DNA of 5,783 nucleotides from Chloroflexota bacterium. Lineage in GTDB: Bacteria; Chloroflexota; Anaerolineae; Caldilineales; Caldilineaceae. Positions 1 through 5,120 of this stretch are shown piece after piece. The stretch lies in assembly GCA_003451595.1 (NCBI GenBank), contig DMDA01000037.1:51454-57236 (forward strand), written 5' to 3'. Under the pieces are notes generated by a model, which was given only the letters and a program-made list of their open reading frames with translations, ran no database searches and was not told the origin of the DNA. The number at the start of each line of letters is the position of its first letter. The stretch's first letter is position 1. The position numbers were made by a program, and so were the translations under genes.

Positions 1-81
1 GGCGTGCAGGCATTGGGCGCTCATCTGTGTGAACGCTTCGGTGTCGAGTTTGAATTCATCGACATGCCAACCGGGCTGTAG
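1..81 (+). CDS. C-terminal end of a Nif3/YbgI-like dinuclear metal centre protein (partial)
   Basis: An open frame enters from the left edge in frame 1 and ends at a TAG at 79-81, giving 26 residues. The tail reads GVQALGAHLCERFG followed by a short segment and FIDMPTGL. From memory, this matches the C-terminus of Nif3-like proteins (E. coli YbgI type), which end in a helix of the form G-x-x-ALG-x-x-L-x-x-x-x-G followed by a strand FID-I/M-P-x-x. Members form hexameric toroids that bind two metal ions. They have been annotated as GTP cyclohydrolase I type 2-like, but their cellular role is not settled. Only the tail is visible, so none of the metal ligands can be checked. The gene runs toward the selenoprotein gene (convergent), with a hairpin between them. 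The family call is moderately secure; the existence of a coding end here is supported by the clean frame and the hairpin that follows. Confidence 0.6.
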   Translation, partial: GVQALGAHLCERFGVEFEFIDMPTGL

Positions 82-88
82 GCGAGGC

Positions 89-140
89 GCGGGGAAACGA
101 CGACGCTTCTGCCCTACAGCAGAAGTCATCGTCTCCCCGC
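89..140. terminator. Imperfect hairpin between convergent genes, possible bidirectional terminator
   Basis: An inverted repeat starts 7 bases after the left gene's stop. The outer arms GCGGGGA (89-95) and TCCCCGC (134-140) pair perfectly. Inner pairs ACGA/TCGT (97-100 with 129-132) and CTTCTGC/GCAGAAG (106-112 with 119-125) close a 6-base loop (113-118). Unpaired bases separate the three helices. No run of T follows on the plus strand, and none is obvious on the minus strand, so this is not a textbook intrinsic terminator. Its position between two convergent stop codons fits transcription termination or 3'-end protection for both genes. Confidence 0.45.
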
Positions 141-149
141 ACAAGACGC

Positions 150-422
150 CTAACCTTCCTCAGGCGGCGTAGGGGAAACCCCCAGCTTTTCTTGCAGCAG
201 GCGCGCCACTTCACCGGGTTCGGCGTGCCGCCCCACCGCTTTCTTGCTGAAAATCACCACATCATTGGCCAGCACCTCGAAGCGCCCACCGCTGGAAGGA
301 ATCAACTTCAGCGTGCGCAGTGAGGGTGTGAAAAGAGAGAGTAATTCGCCCGTCAAACTGAGGGCGCGCGGGGTGTAGTTTCACATCACGCAATATTCGA
401 TGCTGAGATCGAACTTGTTCAT
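150..422 (-). CDS. SelW-like (Rdx family) selenoprotein with a CxxU redox motif, read through an in-frame UGA
   Basis: Read from ATG at 422-420, the frame gives MNKFDLSIEYCVM, then TGA (381-383), then NYTPRAL and on to a TAG at 150-152, for 90 residues in all. Bacterial Rdx (SelW/SelT/SelH) proteins have about this length. They start with a beta strand ending E-Y-C-x-x-C-N-Y-x-P-R-A, continue with L-x-P-S/G-x-GG-x-FEV and then F-S-K-K. All of these are present (C11, U14, N15, P18, R19; IPSSGGRFEV 41-50; FSKK 58-61). The UGA falls exactly on the second Cys of the redox pair, giving C11-V-M-U14. A strong ribosome binding site precedes the ATG, and a SECIS-like hairpin follows the UGA. A start downstream of the UGA (TTG at 356-354) would remove the first strand and the whole active site, so it is unlikely. 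The family has a thioredoxin-like fold and is thought to act in cytosolic thiol redox chemistry; its substrate is unknown. UGA is not generally reassigned here, because the HNH gene ends in TGA. The alternative is a nonsense-mutated gene, which the exact placement and intact flanks argue against. Confidence 0.88.
347..366 (-). promoter_or_regulatory. Candidate bacterial SECIS hairpin for selenocysteine insertion
   Basis: In the mRNA sense, CGCCC (366-362) pairs with GGGCG (351-347) and TCA (361-359) pairs with TGA (355-353). One C is bulged (352), and the three-base apical loop is GTT (358-356). Known bacterial SECIS elements lie inside the coding region just after the UGA. They usually place the apical loop about 16 to 37 bases downstream and have a G in the first two loop positions for SelB contact. 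Here the loop begins after 22 intervening bases and its first base is G. The upper stem is only three pairs, so the fold is plausible but not strong. Confidence 0.55.
381..383 (-). other. UGA codon predicted to encode selenocysteine (codon 14)
   Basis: The + strand reads TCA, so the mRNA reads UGA, in frame between GTG-ATG and AAC-TAC. It takes the second position of the Cys-x-x-Cys motif, where bacterial relatives carry either Cys or Sec. Reading it as Trp is unlikely, because a bulky aromatic would destroy a redox motif and neighbouring genes use TGG for Trp. Confidence 0.82.
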
Positions 423-426
423 ATTG

Positions 427-433
427 CCTCCTT
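427..433 (-). promoter_or_regulatory. Strong Shine-Dalgarno site fixing the selenoprotein start
   Basis: The minus strand reads AAGGAGG at 433-427, followed by CAAT and the ATG at 422. This is a near-perfect anti-16S match with a 4-base spacer. It is the best ribosome binding site seen in the window, and it lies upstream of the UGA. It therefore shows that translation is meant to begin before that codon. Confidence 0.75.
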
Positions 434-462
434 TGCTGAATCTGTCGAATTCTGTTGTGACA

Positions 463-473
463 TGTTCGGAACA
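463..473. repeat. Short inverted repeat TGTTCGGAACA, possible operator
   Basis: TGTTC and GAACA are perfect complements around a single central G. The site lies in the leader of the selenoprotein gene, between its candidate promoter and its ribosome binding site. Its size and symmetry would suit a small dimeric repressor or a short leader hairpin, but a repeat of this length can arise by chance. Confidence 0.22.
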
Positions 474-494
474 ACCGCTTACGTTGGGGCGTTG

Positions 495-523
495 ATGGTA
501 AACGATCTTGCGATTTGAGACAA
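495..523 (-). promoter_or_regulatory. Candidate sigma70-type promoter for the selenoprotein gene
   Basis: On the minus strand, TTGTCT (523-518) and TACCAT (500-495) are separated by exactly 17 bases. Each matches four of six consensus positions. Transcription would start near 488, leaving a leader of about 65 bases that contains the 463-473 inverted repeat and the AAGGAGG site. Confidence 0.3.
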
Positions 524-543
524 TCTGGCGTTGATGTTATGGT
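515..543 (+). promoter_or_regulatory. Candidate promoter for the lipoprotein gene, overlapping the divergent one
   Basis: TTGAGA (515-520; five of six consensus bases) and TATGGT (538-543; four of six) are 17 bases apart. Transcription would begin at about 550, directly at the ATG at 551, so the mRNA would be leaderless or nearly so. That would explain why no ribosome binding site is visible before any of the possible starts. Its -35 box overlaps the -35 box of the divergent minus-strand candidate. Confidence 0.3.
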
Positions 544-550
544 AGCGATT

Positions 551-1903
551 ATGAATGATGATTCACCGACTGAACTGAACGCAGCGCTCCCGACCGACGC
601 TGTAGATGCCACCGCCATGTCCTCGCCTGCTGTTGCAACGTCACCACAACCGGCGCCACGCTGGAGCCGGCGTCGTTTCCTGGGCGGCGCCGTCGGTGGG
701 GCGGCGGCATTGATGGCAGCGGCTTGCGGCGGCAATGACACCCCCACGCCGCTGCGCAGCCCACTGCGCAGCCCGTTGACAACGCCGCACCCCGCCAGCG
801 GCAGCTACCAGACTTACCTGCCCTATGTGGCGAATGAGGGCGCTCCGAACGCGGCGCTGCTCGAGCCAACACTGACGCCAACGCCCAGCAAAACGCCAGA
901 ACCGACGGCCACACCAGCGCCGCCGACCGCCACGCCTACGCCGCAGGCCACGCCCTTCCCGCCCGGCCCGCCCAGCAAGCTCGGCATTTTTGTGGGGCGC
1001 AATGAACCTACTCTCTTCGATTTGCTGAAGACGCAGGCCGTCACAGTCGTCAAGACACTCGAGCTGGACAGCAACTTTGTTGCACAGATCAAGCAGACCT
1101 CACCCAATACGAAGGTAATTGGACGCATCGCGCTGGAGCAAGTCAATCTGGCGAGCATCGATCCGCTGACCGAGGCGCGGCGCTTTGTCGACATGTTGCT
1201 TCCTTATGCCGACGACCCGGGGCGACGTCCATATTTTGACGGGTGGGAGTCCTTCAATGAGCCGGTCGCGGGCAGCTATGACGAGATGGCGCGGCTGGGT
1301 GAATTTGAGGCCGAGCGCACCCGGCTTCTGGGTGAGCGCGGCATCCGCAGCGTGATCGGCAATTTCGGCACCGGCCAACCGCCGCTGGAGCAATGGCCTG
1401 CCTTTCTACCGGCAGTCCAGGCTGCAATCCAGTATGACGGCTGGCTTGGGTTGCACGAATATTCCGCACCGACGATCTACCATCTGTCGACTGTAGAGGG
1501 CAAGGGGCGCTACCCCGGCGTTGCGCCACAGGATAGCGGCTGGCTGACGCTGCGCTATCGCAAAGTCTACAGCGAGATTCTGGCGCCAGCCGGGTTGACT
1601 TTGCCGCTTGTGATGACCGAGCTGGGCGTCGATGGGTTGGTGCAAAATCGTCCCGGTCCTCCCGATGCACGGGGCTGGCAGGATTTCCAGGCTTACTGGG
1701 CTGAAACTGGTTATGGTTTATGGGGGCCGGGCGCATACATCGAACAGCTAGTGTGGTACGATAACGCCATGCGCCAGGATGACTACGTGATCGGCGGCAC
1801 GATCTTTGCGCTGGCGGCCACGTCCGGTTGGGAATCTTACGACATCCTGGGGCCGGCCGCGGGCGTTCTGCAACAATATCTGAGCGTGCATGCACCGGTA
1901 TAA
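551..1903 (+). CDS. Tat-exported lipoprotein with a clan GH-A-like glycoside hydrolase domain
   Basis: The frame is open from a TTG at 515 (462 residues; numbering below uses it). ATG starts at 539, 551 and 617 are also possible. I chose 551 because of the promoter spacing; none has a ribosome binding site. Residues 51-55 read SRRRF, a twin-arginine motif, followed by a hydrophobic stretch and a lipobox ending in AAAC (Cys71), so the protein is probably folded, exported by Tat and lipid-anchored. A Pro/Thr-rich linker spans about 117-153. The C-terminal domain (about 155-455) looks like a TIM barrel. FNEP (247-250) carries an Asn-Glu pair typical of the clan GH-A acid/base, HEY lies at 314-316, and MTELG (367-371) supplies a likely nucleophile Glu369. 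This suggests a retaining glycosidase acting on an external or wall glycan. I cannot assign a GH family or substrate. No neighbour is a carbohydrate gene. The fold call rests on motif order and spacing only. Confidence 0.8.
   Translation: MNDDSPTELNAALPTDAVDATAMSSPAVATSPQPAPRWSRRRFLGGAVGGAAALMAAACGGNDTPTPLRSPLRSPLTTPHPASGSYQTYLPYVANEGAPNAALLEPTLTPTPSKTPEPTATPAPPTATPTPQATPFPPGPPSKLGIFVGRNEPTLFDLLKTQAVTVVKTLELDSNFVAQIKQTSPNTKVIGRIALEQVNLASIDPLTEARRFVDMLLPYADDPGRRPYFDGWESFNEPVAGSYDEMARLGEFEAERTRLLGERGIRSVIGNFGTGQPPLEQWPAFLPAVQAAIQYDGWLGLHEYSAPTIYHLSTVEGKGRYPGVAPQDSGWLTLRYRKVYSEILAPAGLTLPLVMTELGVDGLVQNRPGPPDARGWQDFQAYWAETGYGLWGPGAYIEQLVWYDNAMRQDDYVIGGTIFALAATSGWESYDILGPAAGVLQQYLSVHAPV
752..774 (+). 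repeat. Two 11-base tandem units within the lipoprotein gene
   Basis: CTGCGCAGCCC occurs at 752-762 and again at 764-774, a period of 12 bases that keeps frame and encodes LRSP-LRSP just after the lipidated Cys. The core CTGCGCAG is itself palindromic. It is probably a slippage duplication in a tolerant spacer segment. Confidence 0.6.
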
Positions 1904-1974
1904 CGGAAGATGCAGCAAACAGAATACATAGTGACAACAAAATGTTAACAAGCCGTGTGTAAAGTAGCAATGAT

Positions 1975-2385
1975 ATGAGTTGGGCGCAAATCCACGCCGG
2001 GTTGGCAAATACGGCGACATTGTTTCTGGCTTTTCTAGCTGTGTGGGCGTTCTATCTGCGCTTGCGTTCACAACCGCTCAATAGTAGTTGGTATGGCGCC
2101 GCCGTGATCGCCGAATTGCTGTTGCTGGTGCAGTTCGGCATTGGCTGGCTCCTCTGGTTTGAGGGTCTGGGCAGTGTCCTGCCGCGCGCCTGGATTCACA
2201 TCCTCTACGGCGTCGTGGCCGTGATCACGTTGCCAGCGGGCTACGCCTACTTCAGCAAGATTCCCGACGACCGGGTGCAGACGCTGGCCATGGCGTTGAT
2301 CTGCCTCTTTTTATGGGGCATCGTGCTGCGCGCTGCAGGTGTGGCTACATACGAGATTTCTGGCTTGCTAAACCACTACATGTAG
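1975..2385 (+). CDS. Small four-helix integral membrane protein of unknown function
   Basis: This 136-residue, strongly hydrophobic protein runs from ATG at 1975 to TAG at 2383-2385. I count four likely membrane helices, at about 8-30, 38-62, 71-93 and 102-123, with short loops. RLRSQ (29-33) and SKIPDDR (94-100) both follow odd-numbered helices, and the basic residues in these loops suggest they face the cytoplasm. His7 and His75 sit at the starts of helices 1 and 3 and could be ligands, as in small four-helix b-type cytochromes, but there is no second pair to support haem binding. Glu47 and Glu63 flank the second helix. I do not recognise the family. The gene lies 71 bases after the lipoprotein gene. 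No good ribosome binding site is visible; the gap contains only a short palindrome TGTTAACA (1943-1950). It ends just before the HNH promoter, so it may form its own unit or read through from the lipoprotein gene. Confidence 0.75.
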   Translation: MSWAQIHAGLANTATLFLAFLAVWAFYLRLRSQPLNSSWYGAAVIAELLLLVQFGIGWLLWFEGLGSVLPRAWIHILYGVVAVITLPAGYAYFSKIPDDRVQTLAMALICLFLWGIVLRAAGVATYEISGLLNHYM

Positions 2386-2387
2386 GT

Positions 2388-2416
2388 TTGATTTTCGCTG
2401 CAACGGCTGCTAGAAT
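2388..2416 (+). promoter_or_regulatory. Sigma70-type promoter upstream of the HNH gene
   Basis: TTGATT (2388-2393) and TAGAAT (2411-2416; five of six consensus bases) are separated by exactly 17 bases, directly after the stop codon of the membrane protein gene. Transcription would start near 2423 and leave a leader of about 90 bases before the ATG at 2513. The arms TTCGCTG (2394-2400) and CAGCGAA (2432-2438) form an inverted repeat around the -10 box and predicted start, which could serve as an operator. Confidence 0.5.
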
Positions 2417-2512
2417 GCCGCATAAAAATTACAGCGAATTGCGTAGAGTGGAGGTTGCGTTCACGACAGGCCCCGTAATGGGCGCCCTTGTCAGTCTGAG
2501 AAGAGACGTAGT

Positions 2513-3046
2513 ATGTCGAAGCAGGTATTGGTGCTGAATGCCGGGTATGAACCCTTGAGTCTGGTATCGGTGCGCCGCGCCGTAGTGTTGCTCCTGCGTG
2601 AGAAAGCTGAATTGCTGGAGGCAACACAGCAGATGTTGTGCGCTGCCAATCGCACGATTCCGGTGCCGCTAGTCATCCGTCTGGTGCATTACGTGCGGCT
2701 GCCCCATCGCCGCGTGCCGCCAACACGAGCAGCGATCATGTTGCGCGACGCCTTTACCTGCCAGTACTGCGGTGACAAACCCGGCCAACTTGCCTTGACG
2801 GTCGACCACGTCATCCCCCGCAGTCGCGGCGGTGAACATTCCTGGACCAACCTGACGACTGCCTGCAAACGCTGCAATCAACGCAAGGGCAACCTCTTGC
2901 CTGAAGAAGTGGGGATGCAGCTGTTGCGCCGCCCCTTCGAGCCGAGCTATGTAGCATTGGTGCTCTTGAGCAACCCGGTGGCGGCAGCTCGGTGGGAAAA
3001 ATTGATGGGGGCCGAAAAGGAACACCTCATCAGCGTGCCTGCCTGA
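2513..3046 (+). CDS. HNH endonuclease-domain protein (McrA-like, zinc-binding)
   Basis: The protein has 177 residues, from ATG at 2513 to TGA at 3044-3046. The N-terminal part (about 4-70) begins QVLVLNAGYEPL and carries the S-V-RRAV segment, a lead-in I recall from a widespread stand-alone HNH family in COG1403. The HNH core follows: CQYC (Cys83, Cys86) and CKRC (Cys118, Cys121) form a zinc site, VDHVIPRSRGG (97-107) contains Asp98 and catalytic His99, and Asn113 and Asn122 complete the motif with K125. All key residues are present, so a metal-dependent DNA nick or cut activity is plausible. The purified targets of this family are poorly known. It is a single gene with no methylase, restriction partner, terminase or intron around it, so a housekeeping DNA role is more likely than restriction, homing or phage packaging. 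A weak purine-rich GAGAAGAG (2498-2505) precedes the start. It has its own promoter and converges with the FG-GAP gene, 25 bases between stops. Confidence 0.9.
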   Translation: MSKQVLVLNAGYEPLSLVSVRRAVVLLLREKAELLEATQQMLCAANRTIPVPLVIRLVHYVRLPHRRVPPTRAAIMLRDAFTCQYCGDKPGQLALTVDHVIPRSRGGEHSWTNLTTACKRCNQRKGNLLPEEVGMQLLRRPFEPSYVALVLLSNPVAAARWEKLMGAEKEHLISVPA

Positions 3047-3070
3047 CAACAACGTGCTGCCTGACGCTGA
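3030..3070. repeat. Inverted and direct repeats at the convergent gene junction
   Basis: TCAGCGT (3030-3036) and ACGCTGA (3064-3070) are perfect inverted arms flanking the HNH stop codon. Within them, CGTGCCTGCCTGAC (3034-3047) is nearly repeated as CGTGCTGCCTGAC (3053-3065). The loop is long (27 bases) and there is no T run, so a terminator role is weakly supported. The direct repeat may simply be a small duplication of the HNH gene end. Confidence 0.3.
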
Positions 3071-3071
3071 C

Positions 3072-5108
3072 CTACTGAAACACAAGCGGCAGAAATTGCA
3101 AATGACTATAACAGCGGACATCGATCGCTACGCGCCGTGTAACGGCAAAGGGCGTTGCTGTGTTGACAATGCCGTCGAGCACCAGCGTGGCGGCAGCCGA
3201 TTCCCCCGGAGCCAGCCCAGGGTTGGGCGCCACTGTGATGTCAACCGTCGCCGGCACGACGCCATTCGCTGGCGTCACCGTCAGCCAGCCCCCGCCTGCG
3301 CCGCTACGCGCCTCTAGATCGACCGTGAAAGTGCTGCTGAGTGTGCCGAGCACCTGGATGGTCGCCAGCGTTGTCGGCAGCGTGCATGTAGATTCGCCGA
3401 TTGCAGGCTGCACAATTTCGGTGATTGCACTGGGGCGCAGCGCAATACCTGCCGTCACATCCACGATCACCGGGATCGTCAGTGGAGAGTTCGCCACCAG
3501 CGGACTCGGCGCGGTCACAATCAGGTTGGCGCCGTAGGTGGGTGAAAAGACGCCTTGCGCAGGCAAGATCGGCAGAGCATCCGCCGCCATTGCTTCAGCC
3601 GTGGGCAACAATGTGCGTGCATCCACTTGTACAGTGAGCACAGCAGGGGTCGCCAGCGTAGATGGTGAGAGCAGCAGCAGGCCGGTCGTCGGCGCCGTGC
3701 GGAGCGAAAACGAGATGGCGCCGGTGCGCGTGCGATTCGTCAACGTGATGCTTTGTGCGGTGGAAATTGCGCCAGCCTCAACCGTAAATCGTAACGTTGT
3801 CGGGCTGGCGCCAAGTTGATCGCGGCCTAAAGCGTCGAGGTTCCCAAACGCAAGTGTGCGGCGGTTGGTGCTGGTGGTGTAGGTGATCGCGCTGGTGCTG
3901 GACGTAATCGGGTTGGTGAACAGAAGAACGGCGTTGTTGCGAATCACGGCGATCTCATCACGTCCGTCGCCGTTTGTATCGCCGCCAGCGCCGTTGCGAT
4001 AGCCGTTGTCGCTGTCGAGGCGGCTCTCAAAATTGAAGGGTGTATCTGTGCCCAGATTGCTGATGAAAAGGCGTGGACGGGTGTCGTTTGCTGGCACATC
4101 GCGCAACAAGAATACTTCATCCTCACCATTGCCGTTGACATCGGCCAGGAAGACCACGCGCGGAGCAGGCAGATAATTGCGCAAGACCACATCCGTGAAT
4201 TGATTGACGGGCTGATAACGACGCACGACCAGCGCGGCGGCTGGCGGCGCAGCTCTGCGGACCGCCGCTAATTCCTGCCCCGTCGCGCCAGGCTCAACAT
4301 CCCCAATGACCAAAGCCTGCCAGGGCCGCGAGGCGCTGTCCTCATTCCAGAATCGTGTCAGGACATTGTTCGGTTCACGGCGAAACACGCTGAGTGTCCC
4401 TGCATCTTCATTGACCAGCGCGATCTCCGCCTGGCCATCACCGTCGAGATCGCCAACGCTGATATCCGACCAGAGTTCGCGGGTGGAGACATCGGTCAGC
4501 GGCAGCCAGACGCGCCCGCCCGCATCAGGGTCTGGCTGAAAGAAAACCTGAATGCGCGTGCGCGCGGGGTTGTCCGCCTCACGATGCACGACGACGATCT
4601 CCAGCGTCGCCGGGTTACTGTCCAGGTTGCCAGTGTCAACCAGCAGCGGTTCCCCTGGCAGCACAAACTCGAAGAGCTGCTCCCAGTAGATGCCGCCGAT
4701 CTGATTGTCAGGATTGACGTTTGTGGTGTTGACAACCGGGTCGTAAATCTTGAGCAAGCCATTTTCGGCGATGGCGATGATTTCGTCATCGCCATCGCCG
4801 TTGACATCACCCGCCGTGGCGTCGTACCAGCCACCTTCAGGGCTGCGAAAGACGACTGGCGTCAACCCGACCGGCGTCTGCGGGTCCAGGACGCTAATGA
4901 AGCCATTGGCATCGATATAGATGATCTCATCTTCGTTGTTGACGGTTGCCAGGGATTCTGCACTTGCCTGCGCGTGCGCCGGTAGCGCCACGAGGAGCGC
5001 GGCTATTGTTGCCAACGCCACTGTGACCGCCAGCCGCGCGCGCCAAAGCAAACAAGTTGCCGTACATGTGGTTGCCCATTGGCCTCCCATTTGTGTGCGT
5101 CCCGGCAT
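3072..5108 (-). CDS. Secreted FG-GAP/VCBS beta-propeller protein with two Ig/BACON-like domains
   Basis: The protein has 678 residues, from ATG at 5108-5106 to TAG at 3074-3072. An in-frame ATG six codons later (5090-5088) is an equally good start; neither has a clear ribosome binding site. A hydrophobic signal segment (about 26-42) ends with AHA before Q47, a signal peptidase I-like site. Eight D/N-rich motifs follow at about 54, 100, 160, 219, 269, 322, 376 and 422, spaced 46 to 60 residues. This fits a seven-bladed integrin-like propeller closed by its two ends. Good calcium loops of the DxNGDGxDE type occur near 101, 220, 323 and 377; the others are degraded. Residues about 434-550 and 555-665 look like two Ig-fold, BACON-like domains, the second with WLTVTP-x-NG (608-615). 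Cys575 and Cys666 could form a disulfide. The tail ends FLPLVFQ. No catalytic motif is seen, so adhesion or surface binding is the likely role. The gene starts 12 bases after pyrB on the same strand, so it is probably co-transcribed. Confidence 0.85.
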   Translation of the reverse strand: MPGRTQMGGQWATTCTATCLLWRARLAVTVALATIAALLVALPAHAQASAESLATVNNEDEIIYIDANGFISVLDPQTPVGLTPVVFRSPEGGWYDATAGDVNGDGDDEIIAIAENGLLKIYDPVVNTTNVNPDNQIGGIYWEQLFEFVLPGEPLLVDTGNLDSNPATLEIVVVHREADNPARTRIQVFFQPDPDAGGRVWLPLTDVSTRELWSDISVGDLDGDGQAEIALVNEDAGTLSVFRREPNNVLTRFWNEDSASRPWQALVIGDVEPGATGQELAAVRRAAPPAAALVVRRYQPVNQFTDVVLRNYLPAPRVVFLADVNGNGEDEVFLLRDVPANDTRPRLFISNLGTDTPFNFESRLDSDNGYRNGAGGDTNGDGRDEIAVIRNNAVLLFTNPITSSTSAITYTTSTNRRTLAFGNLDALGRDQLGASPTTLRFTVEAGAISTAQSITLTNRTRTGAISFSLRTAPTTGLLLLSPSTLATPAVLTVQVDARTLLPTAEAMAADALPILPAQGVFSPTYGANLIVTAPSPLVANSPLTIPVIVDVTAGIALRPSAITEIVQPAIGESTCTLPTTLATIQVLGTLSSTFTVDLEARSGAGGGWLTVTPANGVVPATVDITVAPNPGLAPGESAAATLVLDGIVNTATPFAVTRRVAIDVRCYSHLQFLPLVFQ
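4766..4800 (-). repeat. Perfect 15-bp stem-loop inside the FG-GAP gene
   Basis: The plus-strand arms CGGCGATGGCGATGA (4766-4780) and TCATCGCCATCGCCG (4786-4800) pair without mismatch around a 5-base loop (4781-4785). In the mRNA this covers codons 103-114, which encode the first good calcium loop and the strand after it (GDGDDEIIAIA). The GAT/GGC codons are complementary to the following ATC/GCC codons, so the symmetry could follow from the peptide plus codon bias. Perfect pairing over 15 positions makes a very stable mRNA hairpin about 100 codons into the message. Confidence 0.7.
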
Positions 5109-5120
5109 GTCAACTGCGGC

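Noticed and set aside
381..383. UGA read as Trp or as a simple nonsense mutation
   Set aside because: TGA ends the HNH gene, so the code is not reassigned. The stop falls exactly on the redox Cys position with intact flanks and a strong upstream ribosome binding site, which fits Sec better than decay.
1254..1970. Long minus-strand open frame (238 codons) opposite the lipoprotein gene
   Set aside because: It is rich in Arg, Pro, Ser and Cys with no domain pattern, and it is antisense to a clear gene with a signal sequence and catalytic motifs. It is a by-product of GC-rich codon use.
1904..1974. Promoter or terminator between the lipoprotein and membrane protein genes
   Set aside because: I found only an 8-base palindrome TGTTAACA and no -35/-10 pair with good spacing or stem with a T run.
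2313..2537. Plus-strand open frame overlapping the membrane protein and HNH starts
   Set aside because: It overlaps two well-supported genes in another frame, crosses a good promoter and shows no recognisable protein features.
2513..3046. HNH protein as part of a restriction, anti-phage or homing system
   Set aside because: The flanking genes are a membrane protein and a secreted propeller protein. No methylase, helicase, intron or phage gene is present.
4584..4985. Plus-strand open frame (133 codons) opposite the FG-GAP gene
   Set aside because: It is the antisense reading of the D/G-rich propeller repeats, which gives D/V/I-rich peptide. The minus-strand frame has a signal peptide and repeated calcium loops.
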